From: Rostratula benghalensis
Taxonomy: Eukaryota; Chordata; Aves; Charadriiformes; Rostratulidae
NCBI GenBank assembly: GCA_013399305.1
Contig: VXAI01000098.1
Span: 1,163,885-1,227,884, forward strand
Direction: 5' to 3'
Length of the DNA: 64,000 nucleotides
The notes beneath the pieces are model-generated. The model saw nothing but the letters and a program-made list of their open reading frames with translations, searched no databases and was not told the DNA's origin. This document shows, piece by piece, positions 1 to 10,145 of the stretch; positions within the stretch are counted from its first letter, which is position 1, and each line of letters begins with the position of its first letter. The translations under genes and the position numbers were made by a program.

Positions 1-3000
1 AGAAGGAGAAGGAGAAGGAGAAGGAGAAGGAGAAGAGAAGGAGAAGGAGAAGGAGAAGGAGAAGGAGAAGGAGAAGGAGAAGGAGAAGGAGAAGAGAAGG
101 AGAAGGAGAAGGAGAAGGAGAAGGAGAAGGAGAAGGAGAAGGAGAAGGAGAAGAGAAGGAGAAGGAGAAGGAGAAGGAGAAGGAGAAGGAGAAGGAGAAG
201 GAGAAGGAGAAGAGAAGGAGAAGGAGAAGGAGAAGGAGAAGGAGAAGGAGAAGGAGAAGGAGAAGGAGAAGAGAAGGAGAAGGAGAAGGAGAAGGAGAAG
301 GAGAAGGAGAAGGAGAAGGAGAAGGAGAAGAGAAGGAGAAGGAGAAGGAGAAGGAGAAGGAGAAGGAGAAGGAGAAGGAGAAGGAGAAGAGAAGGAGAAG
401 GAGAAGGAGAAGGAGAAGGAGAAGGAGAAGGAGAAGGAGAAGGAGAAGAGAAGGAGAAGGAGAAGGAGAAGGAGAAGGAGAAGGAGAAGGAGAAGGAGAA
501 GGAGAAGAGAAGGAGAAGGAGAAGGAGAAGGAGAAGGAGAAGGAGAAGGAGAAGGAGAAGGAGAAGAGAAGGAGAAGGAGAAGGAGAAGGAGAAGGAGAA
601 GGAGAAGGAGAAGGAGAAGGAGAAGAGAAGGAGAAGGAGAAGGAGAAGGAGAAGGAGAAGGAGAAGGAGAAGGAGAAGGAGAAGAGAAGGAGAAGGAGAA
701 GGAGAAGGAGAAGGAGAAGGAGAAGGAGAAGGAGAAGGAGAAGAGAAGGAGAAGGAGAAGGAGAAGGAGAAGGAGAAGGAGAAGGAGAAGGAGAAGGAGA
801 AGAGAAGGAGAAGGAGAAGGAGAAGGAGAAGGAGAAGGAGAAGGAGAAGGAGAAGGAGAAGAGAAGGAGAAGGAGAAGGAGAAGGAGAAGGAGAAGGAGA
901 AGGAGAAGGAGAAGGAGAAGAGAAGGAGAAGGAGAAGGAGAAGGAGAAGGAGAAGGAGAAGGAGAAGGAGAAGGAGAAGAGAAGGAGAAGGAGAAGGAGA
1001 AGGAGAAGGAGAAGGAGAAGGAGAAGGAGAAGGAGAAGAGAAGGAGAAGGAGAAGGAGAAGGAGAAGGAGAAGGAGAAGGAGAAGGAGAAGGAGAAGAGA
1101 AGGAGAAGGAGAAGGAGAAGGAGAAGGAGAAGGAGAAGGAGAAGGAGAAGGAGAAGAGAAGGAGAAGGAGAAGGAGAAGGAGAAGGAGAAGGAGAAGGAG
1201 AAGGAGAAGGAGAAGAGAAGGAGAAGGAGAAGGAGAAGGAGAAGGAGAAGGAGAAGGAGAAGGAGAAGGAGAAGAGAAGGAGAAGGAGAAGGAGAAGGAG
1301 AAGGAGAAGGAGAAGGAGAAGGAGAAGGAGAAGAGAAGGAGAAGGAGAAGGAGAAGGAGAAGGAGAAGGAGAAGGAGAAGGAGAAGGAGAAGAGAAGGAG
1401 AAGGAGAAGGAGAAGGAGAAGGAGAAGGAGAAGGAGAAGGAGAAGGAGAAGAGAAGGAGAAGGAGAAGGAGAAGGAGAAGGAGAAGGAGAAGGAGAAGGA
1501 GAAGGAGAAGAGAAGGAGAAGGAGAAGGAGAAGGAGAAGGAGAAGGAGAAGGAGAAGGAGAAGGAGAAGAGAAGGAGAAGGAGAAGGAGAAGGAGAAGGA
1601 GAAGGAGAAGGAGAAGGAGAAGGAGAAGAGAAGGAGAAGGAGAAGGAGAAGGAGAAGGAGAAGGAGAAGGAGAAGGAGAAGGAGAAGAGAAGGAGAAGGA
1701 GAAGGAGAAGGAGAAGGAGAAGGAGAAGGAGAAGGAGAAGGAGAAGAGAAGGAGAAGGAGAAGGAGAAGGAGAAGGAGAAGGAGAAGGAGAAGGAGAAGG
1801 AGAAGAGAAGGAGAAGGAGAAGGAGAAGGAGAAGGAGAAGGAGAAGGAGAAGGAGAAGGAGAAGAGAAGGAGAAGGAGAAGGAGAAGGAGAAGGAGAAGG
1901 AGAAGGAGAAGGAGAAGGAGAAGAGAAGGAGAAGGAGAAGGAGAAGGAGAAGGAGAAGGAGAAGGAGAAGGAGAAGGAGAAGAGAAGGAGAAGGAGAAGG
2001 AGAAGGAGAAGGAGAAGGAGAAGGAGAAGGAGAAGGAGAAGAGAAGGAGAAGGAGAAGGAGAAGGAGAAGGAGAAGGAGAAGGAGAAGGAGAAGGAGAAG
2101 AGAAGGAGAAGGAGAAGGAGAAGGAGAAGGAGAAGGAGAAGGAGAAGGAGAAGGAGAAGAGAAGGAGAAGGAGAAGGAGAAGGAGAAGGAGAAGGAGAAG
2201 GAGAAGGAGAAGGAGAAGAGAAGGAGAAGGAGAAGGAGAAGGAGAAGGAGAAGGAGAAGGAGAAGGAGAAGGAGAAGAGAAGGAGAAGGAGAAGGAGAAG
2301 GAGAAGGAGAAGGAGAAGGAGAAGGAGAAGGAGAAGAGAAGGAGAAGGAGAAGGAGAAGGAGAAGGAGAAGGAGAAGGAGAAGGAGAAGGAGAAGAGAAG
2401 GAGAAGGAGAAGGAGAAGGAGAAGGAGAAGGAGAAGGAGAAGGAGAAGGAGAAGAGAAGGAGAAGGAGAAGGAGAAGGAGAAGGAGAAGGAGAAGGAGAA
2501 GGAGAAGGAGAAGAGAAGGAGAAGGAGAAGGAGAAGGAGAAGGAGAAGGAGAAGGAGAAGGAGAAGGAGAAGAGAAGGAGAAGGAGAAGGAGAAGGAGAA
2601 GGAGAAGGAGAAGGAGAAGGAGAAGGAGAAGAGAAGGAGAAGGAGAAGGAGAAGGAGAAGGAGAAGGAGAAGGAGAAGGAGAAGGAGAAGAGAAGGAGAA
2701 GGAGAAGGAGAAGGAGAAGGAGAAGGAGAAGGAGAAGGAGAAGGAGAAGAGAAGGAGAAGGAGAAGGAGAAGGAGAAGGAGAAGGAGAAGGAGAAGGAGA
2801 AGGAGAAGAGAAGGAGAAGGAGAAGGAGAAGGAGAAGGAGAAGGAGAAGGAGAAGGAGAAGGAGAAGAGAAGGAGAAGGAGAAGGAGAAGGAGAAGGAGA
2901 AGGAGAAGGAGAAGGAGAAGGAGAAGAGAAGGAGAAGGAGAAGGAGAAGGAGAAGGAGAAGGAGAAGGAGAAGGAGAAGGAGAAGAGAAGGAGAAGGAGA

Positions 3001-4217
3001 AGGAGAAGGAGAAGGAGAAGGAGAAGGAGAAGGAGAAGGAGAAGAGAAGGAGAAGGAGAAGGAGAAGGAGAAGGAGAAGGAGAAGGAGAAGGAGAAGGAG
3101 AAGAGAAGGAGAAGGAGAAGGAGAAGGAGAAGGAGAAGGAGAAGGAGAAGGAGAAGGAGAAGAGAAGGAGAAGGAGAAGGAGAAGGAGAAGGAGAAGGAG
3201 AAGGAGAAGGAGAAGGAGAAGAGAAGGAGAAGGAGAAGGAGAAGGAGAAGGAGAAGGAGAAGGAGAAGGAGAAGGAGAAGAGAAGGAGAAGGAGAAGGAG
3301 AAGGAGAAGGAGAAGGAGAAGGAGAAGGAGAAGGAGAAGAGAAGGAGAAGGAGAAGGAGAAGGAGAAGGAGAAGGAGAAGGAGAAGGAGAAGGAGAAGAG
3401 AAGGAGAAGGAGAAGGAGAAGGAGAAGGAGAAGGAGAAGGAGAAGGAGAAGGAGAAGAGAAGGAGAAGGAGAAGGAGAAGGAGAAGGAGAAGGAGAAGGA
3501 GAAGGAGAAGGAGAAGAGAAGGAGAAGGAGAAGGAGAAGGAGAAGGAGAAGGAGAAGGAGAAGGAGAAGGAGAAGAGAAGGAGAAGGAGAAGGAGAAGGA
3601 GAAGGAGAAGGAGAAGGAGAAGGAGAAGGAGAAGAGAAGGAGAAGGAGAAGGAGAAGGAGAAGGAGAAGGAGAAGGAGAAGGAGAAGGAGAAGAGAAGGA
3701 GAAGGAGAAGGAGAAGGAGAAGGAGAAGGAGAAGGAGAAGGAGAAGGAGAAGAGAAGGAGAAGGAGAAGGAGAAGGAGAAGGAGAAGGAGAAGGAGAAGG
3801 AGAAGGAGAAGAGAAGGAGAAGGAGAAGGAGAAGGAGAAGGAGAAGGAGAAGGAGAAGGAGAAGGAGAAGAGAAGGAGAAGGAGAAGGAGAAGGAGAAGG
3901 AGAAGGAGAAGGAGAAGGAGAAGGAGAAGAGAAGGAGAAGGAGAAGGAGAAGGAGAAGGAGAAGGAGAAGGAGAAGGAGAAGGAGAAGAGAAGGAGAAGG
4001 AGAAGGAGAAGGAGAAGGAGAAGGAGAAGGAGAAGGAGAAGGAGAAGAGAAGGAGAAGGAGAAGGAGAAGGAGAAGGAGAAGGAGAAGGAGAAGGAGAAG
4101 GAGAAGGAGAAGGAGAAGGNGAAGGAGAAGGAGAAGGAGAAGGAGAAGGAGAAGGAGAAGGAGAAGGAGAAGGAGAAGGAGAAGGAGAAGGAGAAGGAGA
4201 AGGAGAAGGAGAAGGAG
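1..4217 (+). repeat. Polypurine satellite: GGAGAA hexamer in a 59-bp higher-order array
   Basis: The stretch contains only A and G on the plus strand, apart from one N at 4120. The base unit is the hexamer GGAGAA. Once per 59 bp one base is missing, giving the junction GAAGAGAAGG. That junction was located at 32, 91, 150 and 209, and spot-checked at 1802, 2097 and 4044. All fit 32 + 59k, which gives 69 junctions and 68 full intervals. Each unit is nine hexamers plus one pentamer. I saw no other substitution or indel up to 4044. From about 4050 to 4217 the junction is absent and only plain hexamers continue. The array is already running at base 1, so it probably extends upstream of the window. 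It contains no gene. Such purine tracts can adopt triplex (H-DNA) or two-tetrad G-quadruplex structures; that is known for the sequence class, not shown here. Confidence 0.97.
4044..4217 (+). repeat. Unit-free tail of the polypurine array, with one ambiguous base
   Basis: The next 59-bp phase break is expected at 4103 and is not there. The sequence runs as uninterrupted GGAGAA hexamers to the boundary with unique DNA (GGAGCCCACAGG) at about 4217. A single N lies at 4120. This is either the ancestral edge of the array that escaped higher-order homogenisation, or an assembly join in which a collapsed hexamer run was placed next to a consensus of the 59-bp unit. Confidence 0.9.
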
Positions 4218-6159
4218 CCCACAGGTCCCAGGAGCTGTCCCTACTCACAGTCAGACCCTCACCAGGGCTCTGCTGCAGCTGCAAGATGTAAAGACCCCCA
4301 AAGCCAGGAGGACTGAGCTTTGGGGCAGATGTCCCTCTCAATTGGAAGAGCCCCAAGAGCAGTTTTGGGGTGCAAGCAGGCAGCACAACAGGCAGCTGTA
4401 AAGACCAGTTCAGCAGCAAAGAGCTCTAGAGCACCTTGGGGCACAGAAACTCCTTCTGCACTGGAGAGCAAGGGGAAGAACGGGGCAGGGGCGCGGGGCG
4501 GCATGCGGGGCTGGAAGGGCACTCTTCCCAACCCTGTGCGATTCTCACAGACTTCTCCGACTCCAGGGCCTTTTCTTGCAGAAGCTATAATTATATTACA
4601 GAGTTCCTGTGTAAGCTACTGAGCTTTATTAATTAATCCTGCTTGGTCTCACCCCAGCCAGGGCCCTGGCCTCGTGCAGAGATGTGGAATTTTCCAGGAA
4701 AACTTGAAAACCGTCATCAAGGAGAAGAAAATGTTTGCACTCAGCCTTTAAAGGGTGAGGTGGAGAAGGGTCTCATTTCTCTGATTCGGCCCGAGGTGGG
4801 GAGAGGCAGTGAGAGCATGGTATGGCTCTGGGGTGGCCCTGACCAGACCTGTCCTGAATCAGCATGGCATTTTCCCAGAGAAGCCCCTGAACACGGGACG
4901 TTTGGCTTGGGGATTCCTAATTGCAGATGGATATGGATAAAAAGAGATTTAAATACACAGAGAGCTGTAAACTCCATCTGAGCTCTCAATTAAGCTATCA
5001 CAGTCCAGTATTCAACCTGAGAAGTCAGTAGTACAGAGGCAGGGGGGCTCAATTAGTGTATGGATGGTCTAAAACAAGCTTATTCCTCAAATGATACAGG
5101 AGCAGACATCGAACGAGGCAGAAGTCACCAGGCAGAGATGGATGCAGCTGATACTCAGCCCACTGAAGGGGTTTAGCCCAGAGATACTAGAGTCTGTTTG
5201 AATCCCAAACTGAGATGAAAACCTGGAGAACTCCACAGATTATAAAATTAAAAATCTTAGCTAATGTCATGGCATACAATGGGGAACTAATGCCATCCGA
5301 CTGACTCATCTTTCCCAACTTTTATCGGGCCATTATAGAGAAGAATGGAACGGTACTGCCTGCAGCCTCTGCATCCCCCCTCACTCCCTTCCCAGGCGTT
5401 TGCTCTCAGAGAAGGGACCTGCCTGCCTAGAAGCTGGTCTTGGAAGACAGGCACAGACACTCCCCACTCTGCTACAAGCTGTAGCAGCAGAACCAGAGGC
5501 CAGAATCTTGGTGCAGGGATCACATACAAAAGTTTGGCTTCAAAAGGCAGTAGCAGTTTTCTGTGCGGTGGCCAGGATGAATAAAAGGCTCACCTGATGA
5601 AAGTGTCACACTTCAGAGCTTAGGGAATCGCCCTCCTTTTCTTCTCCACACTGAACACCCCCTCTACACCAAAGATTTAGTACCTCACCACACGCCGCTC
5701 GCTGAAGGGTTCTGGATGTCCATGCAATCATGGCTGCATCCTTGTAGAAAGGCATTCAAAGGTGCACCCCTACACTCTTGCACTGGCAGTGGTGCGCGCT
5801 CTTGACTCCTATCACTCACGCTGATGAAACTCCACCACTTAAGAAACAGCAGCAAGAGAGCAAAACACAAACAAACTCGCCCCAAACGGAGACGTCCCTC
5901 CTTAGCACACTCTACCCACCCACAGTGGCTGGGATCCTGAGCGTGTCTAGTTCTGTCTCGGCTTAATCTCTTGCCTTAAATTAGGTAAAGTCACTCCATC
6001 CAGGAGCCACTGGCTTCTAGCCTCCACCCTGGAAAAGTAAAGGTGAGTCGGTGATCAAGAAAATAAATAGAAAACAAGAGAAAAAGGCACTAATTGGTAA
6101 GCACCTGCCTGCAAGGAAGAGGAAAAATACCCCCCTAAAAAAAACCTCTAGGAAAACAA
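4218..6159. other. Unique noncoding DNA, no gene recognised
   Basis: The sequence is non-repetitive and of mixed composition. Open frames are short (at most about 112 codons), overlap on both strands and resemble no protein I know. The only noteworthy local feature is an AT-rich patch with a tandem ATTAATTAAT-type run near 4627-4638. Nothing supports an exon, an RNA gene or a mobile element. Confidence 0.6.
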
Positions 6160-6938
6160 AATGCACCGACATCTTTTTATTTTGTTTTTTTCGGTAATTA
6201 TACTAAAGATGAAAAACTCATAATAAACATCTCCCAGTCCCCACCTGCTAACAGTAATTATAATAGACTCAACAATAAATGGTAAAGCAGAGCAGTGCTG
6301 CATCTCGGGAATTCTCTAGGGTATGTGGATTAGCTCGGAAAGCCTGAATGATTAAAATACACTAATTAAAATTTTGTGTTCCTTGGTAACTCGTCTGCCT
6401 GGGCCCCTGGTGTTGGCAAAATGGGAATTAACGTGACAAAAGCAACACAGAGGGTTTTTGTTTTAAATAAAGAAGGGGGGGGAGATCTATATAAACAAGT
6501 TCTCTCTGCGCACACACACACAAATTCAGAGGGACACAAACTCTTAGGGAAGGACTGGGGCGCGTTGCTGGTGTTTAGGATGAAAGCAGCAGTGAAAGCC
6601 TCCTCCTCATTGCCTAGTTTTTCCCCAAACCATCAAGGAGGAAAGCTTGGGAGAGAGGAAGGGAGAAGGCAAGAGAGCACTGGCTTAAGACGAACGGGGT
6701 CATGCGCTACCAGGAGCCCGGCTCTTTTCAAACAATTAGAGAAATAAACACACCGAGAGGTGGAGAGGCTCGCGCAGGGAAACCCCAGCGCAGGACACTC
6801 TTCCGCTCCGTCTCCCTCACGCACATTCCTCCACGGACTCGTCTGCCCTGCTCTTTACCAAAGAAAACAGGACTTTGGGATAACACACCAGAGCTTCTAC
6901 CCCACTGCAGATACACAAAAGAAATTGAACACTTTTGG

Positions 6939-6953
6939 GTTGCCCTTAGCAAC
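6939..6953. promoter_or_regulatory. RFX X-box-like inverted repeat, 3-bp spacer
   Basis: The site reads GTTGCCCTTAGCAAC. The half-sites GTTGCC and AGCAAC are inverted around a CTT spacer. RFX-family winged-helix factors bind GTTGCC/GGCAAC half-sites with 1-3 bp spacing (established knowledge). The match is good, but binding is unproven. Confidence 0.5.
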
Positions 6954-7040
6954 CTAATTGCATCAGTACATTGCACACAGGAGCCAAAGTAACTGAATTT
7001 TGATGAAAAGACGGCGGTAATTTACGGCATCACGAAATTA

Positions 7041-7054
7041 GTTGTCATAGCGAC
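7041..7054. promoter_or_regulatory. RFX X-box-like site, 2-bp spacer
   Basis: The site reads GTTGTCATAGCGAC. It follows the GTYRCC-AT-RGYRAC pattern of the X-box bound by RFX factors, with one weaker position in the right half-site. It lies about 100 bp from the site at 6939 and directly beside a TAATTA core at 7059. Confidence 0.5.
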
Positions 7055-7150
7055 GGGTTAATTACATCTCAAATTAACAATGCAAGTGTGGTGAAATTAA
7101 ATATAAATCATATTTTCTGCATAAATTATAGGGGTTGATTAGACCGGGGC

Positions 7151-9429
7151 TCGGGGAGAGGGAAAGGTTGAGCCGCCATGGGCCTACGCAGCTTTCTGAG
7201 CTGACGAGAGAGTCTCCTGGAAACACCGGGAGGAAGACGGAGTAGGGGGGGAATGAGAAAGTGTCAAAGGAAAAACCACACTGCCTTGCTGCTCATCTTC
7301 TGCAGGGTTTTCTTTGGCTTTTTAATTGTCATCTGAACTCTCCCTCAGTTTCCCCTCGCGGCTCTTGGAGGAAGCGGGGAGAGGAGCCAGGCCCACGAGT
7401 GCCGGGCGCCGCAGCTCCCTGTCCCACCCCAGCACCACAGCCCTGAACTGGGGGAAGCCGAGCCGAGCCTGTCCTCAGCTCCTCCCCGGCCTCCCCGTGG
7501 GACAAAGTGAGGGGCTGGCTCACATCAGACCTTGCTTGTGATCTCTGTGCCCAGGGAAGTAGCCTCCAGGCCAGCCCAGCTCCCTTGGTGCAGGTCACCA
7601 CATGCCATCTTACACCTCTGGAGTCACACTCCAGCCGTCCGGGCTCTCACACATCCCTAGCCTCTAATTTCTTGCCTGGTTCACAGCAACAGCACGAAAT
7701 GTGGTCTGCCAAACTGAGGAAATTAGGTCTTGGCAGAGTCCCTGGCTGGAGGAGTGGCACAGACCGACCTGACCCAGCACAGGGAGAGGAAGGCGGTCTC
7801 TGACGGGCTCTCACCCGCAGTTTCTGTTCAGAGCACACCCCGAAAAGCAGGTCAAACCAAACGCTGAAATCAGAGGGCAAAGGGAGCAAGAGAAAGCATG
7901 CAATGCTGCTAAGAAATAACAGCAGGTACATGGAGGGCATTAGTGCCCAGCTGCAGTCTCAAAACAGCATCTTGCCAAATAGATGCAGAGCAAAGCCCCA
8001 CTGGTGCCCAGACACCAGCCCCATGCCCAGCCTGGGACTCCAGCAAGGCAGGAGGCAGCAGCGCCGCTCTGGGGCGGTGGGATGGGGACGGGGAGAGACT
8101 GCAACAAAGCTGGGAGCGGGTCACCAGCTGCACCACCAAGGAGCTGTGTGGTTGCTCTATTAAACTCTTGGTGACCCTCGGCGAGCACAGAGCTTTGCCA
8201 CTCACAATGGGACACAGCTAACAACAAACAGCTACAGAAAGAGTGTCTAAAAATACCCGGCCCCCGCCTGCCCCTGTGCAGCCCCTGGGAGCTGGGTGCT
8301 TGCAGGAGCTCCAGCCGCTCCTCCGAGGCCAGTCTCCACTTCCCAGGGTCTCACAGAAGACGGTGACAACCTGAACCATTCAGTCCAAGGCGGGGACATA
8401 AAAAAGATTTTGCAGTCTGGCTGCCAACCAGCCCTGCCCCAAGCAGGGGATGATGTTAAAGAGGCACGTGCTGCTCTCCCCTCAGCCCCTGGCTTCTGCT
8501 TCCAGGCTGGGTGACAATGGGCACTGCAGCATGGCACTGGGGAGGAGAGGGGACATGGTGAGTGGCCACTCTGGGACAGGGAGGATGTATCTGTCAGGAA
8601 AGCACATGCAGGAGCCAAATCCTCCAAGCATAGTCCTCTGCTTCCTGCCTCTCTGAGCAGAGAGAGGAAAACCTGAAGAGAAAATCTGCGAAGGGCAGAC
8701 GGGACACACCTGCAGCACAGACAGACAAGGACTAACATCAGAAGGAGCCGGATGAGCTGCCCTCCTAGCTCCGTGTGCTCTCCCACAGCCCTTCAGTCCC
8801 CAGCATAAAGGGAGATTCCCATGTTTAACTTCTCAAATATCTACCATCCCTGAAGGAGAAGCATCCAGGAACCTTTCTCACCGTGCCATTCTCGCAGAAC
8901 TCAGTGACGAACTTCCCAGAGGCCACTCTCAGCCCAAAACCTTACGCTGCAGGCTTGTCTTCCCACAATGCCTCTAACAATCCTGCCAGCCTCAACCAGA
9001 AGAGCACTGGGAGGTGTAGGGCTTTTTAGGGACTTCCCTAAAATAACAGTTCCCTCCCACTTTAAAAATGTTTTTTGCTCAACCTGCATCTCCCCAGACT
9101 CCTGTACCCTCACACGGGCCGACTGCTCATGGTAAAAGGCGGCTTTGCCACCTCCTGGGTACAGTCTTAGTGACCAGCTTGTCACCTCCAGCCAAACTGC
9201 CTTGCCTCCTGCCCACAATTCACAGGCAGCACTCAGACAAAACACTGAGATTCTCACAAAATCCTGCCACATTTCACCTGGGCCCAGGCTGTGGAATTTC
9301 TCAAGTCGGGGAATTTGGGGGTTGGTTGGCTGTTGGTTTTTTTTAGAGGAGAAGGAGGGAAAGCATATGAAAGAAAGGAAGGAAAAAGCCTAAAAGTAAA
9401 AAGCCCTCTGGTCCTGGCAGCCGGCGTGA
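7151..9429. other. GC-richer unique noncoding DNA
   Basis: There is no repeat or gene I recognise. A short CpG-richer patch occurs at about 7360-7480. The longest frame is on the minus strand at 8247-8786 (179 codons). It has a leucine/cysteine-rich N-terminal stretch resembling a signal peptide, but no domain and no family resemblance, so it is treated as chance. Confidence 0.55.
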
Positions 9430-9570
9430 TCGATGGTGGTGGATTTGCATGTACATTTCATTAATTTTTCAGCATGCATTTTATTTATCTATGCGCCATA
9501 CATCTGCTGAAGTTTATATACTTGATAATATATAAATATAGACACACAGCAATCAATACGACATCCGCTT
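9430..9570. promoter_or_regulatory. Short enhancer-like AT-rich block with a POU octamer
   Basis: A perfect octamer ATTTGCAT (reverse complement of ATGCAAAT) lies at 9443-9450. It is followed by ATTAATTT and TTATTTAT-type sequence in a compact AT-rich island between GC-rich flanks. The pattern resembles conserved noncoding elements. Conservation was not tested. Confidence 0.35.
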
Positions 9571-10052
9571 CGCAGAAGCTTCCATTAGCCCCCCACTCCC
9601 CCCCCTTCCCTTCCTCATTTCCACAACCTGCTGCCTGGGCACCTTGTGCTGTTCCATCGGTTTCCGATTTTCATTAGCGGTGGAGCTCCGGCTCCCCCGT
9701 CCCCCAGCCCTCCCCGCACCGATCCCATTCACCTCCACGTGGGCCGGGGAACCGCACCCGCGGCCACCAGGCGCCTGCCCCATTGGGGAGAGCCTCTCCC
9801 TGCTCACCCTCCCCTCCCCGTGTCACTAGGCTTCCCAAGCCACAGGTGTCGGGATGCTGGGGTCACCCTGCACAGGCAAAAGTGCCTCCACCCTAAAGGA
9901 CACCTCAGAGCGCTCTCAGGCATCCCCTGCCTTCCCACAGCCCCGTGGGTTTTTCTCTGCCCAAGGGTCCTGCCCAGAGGTGATGGGAGCAGTGGTGGGG
10001 ATGGAACTGAGCCCCAGCTGGGGCCCAGACACATCTGCTCTCATGTCACGTT
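9571..10052. other. C-rich unique noncoding DNA
   Basis: The plus strand carries C-runs near 9589-9608, which imply a G-rich minus strand with G-quadruplex or i-motif potential. A CpG-containing patch follows at about 9680-9780. Open frames are overlapping and proline-rich, as expected from composition. Confidence 0.5.
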
Positions 10053-10145
10053 CTCATAGAATGGTCTGGGCTGGAAAGGACCTTAAAGATCATCAAGTTC
10101 CAACCCTCCTGCCTTCAGCAGGGACACCTCCCACTAGACCAGGTT
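10053..10145 (-). mobile_element. CR1 LINE 3'-end fragment, minus orientation
   Basis: Starting at CATAGAATGG, the plus strand reads as the reverse complement of the avian CR1 3' end. Diagnostic stretches are CTGGAAAGGACCTTAAAGATC, AGTTCCAACCC and GGGACACCTCCCACTAGACC. CR1 (Chicken Repeat 1) is the dominant bird LINE, and its copies are usually 5'-truncated. Only about 90 bp are recognisable; sequence beyond about 10145 has diverged or is absent. No ORF2 coding part is present. This is the main taxonomic clue in the window. Confidence 0.9.

Larger units (their letters stand above)
6160..7150. promoter_or_regulatory. AT-rich enhancer-like block with homeodomain cores and two X-box-like sites
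   Basis: Homeodomain cores TAATTA occur at 6195-6200, 6255-6260, 6363-6368 and 7059-7064. Two RFX X-box-like inverted sites lie at 6939-6953 and 7041-7054. The sequence between is AT-rich but not simple repeat, a texture typical of vertebrate conserved noncoding elements near developmental genes. A short CA run sits at about 6511-6521. There is no credible coding frame. Conservation cannot be seen from one sequence, so the enhancer call is an inference from motif content. Confidence 0.4.

Noticed and set aside
1..4044. Regular 59-bp repeat as a CRISPR array
   Set aside because: There are no distinct spacers; the whole 59-bp unit is itself a hexamer repeat, and the context is vertebrate nuclear DNA.
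8247..8786. Minus-strand 179-codon frame with a signal-peptide-like start
   Set aside because: The Leu/Cys stretch is the only attractive feature; the remainder has no domain or conserved cysteine spacing and overlaps other frames.
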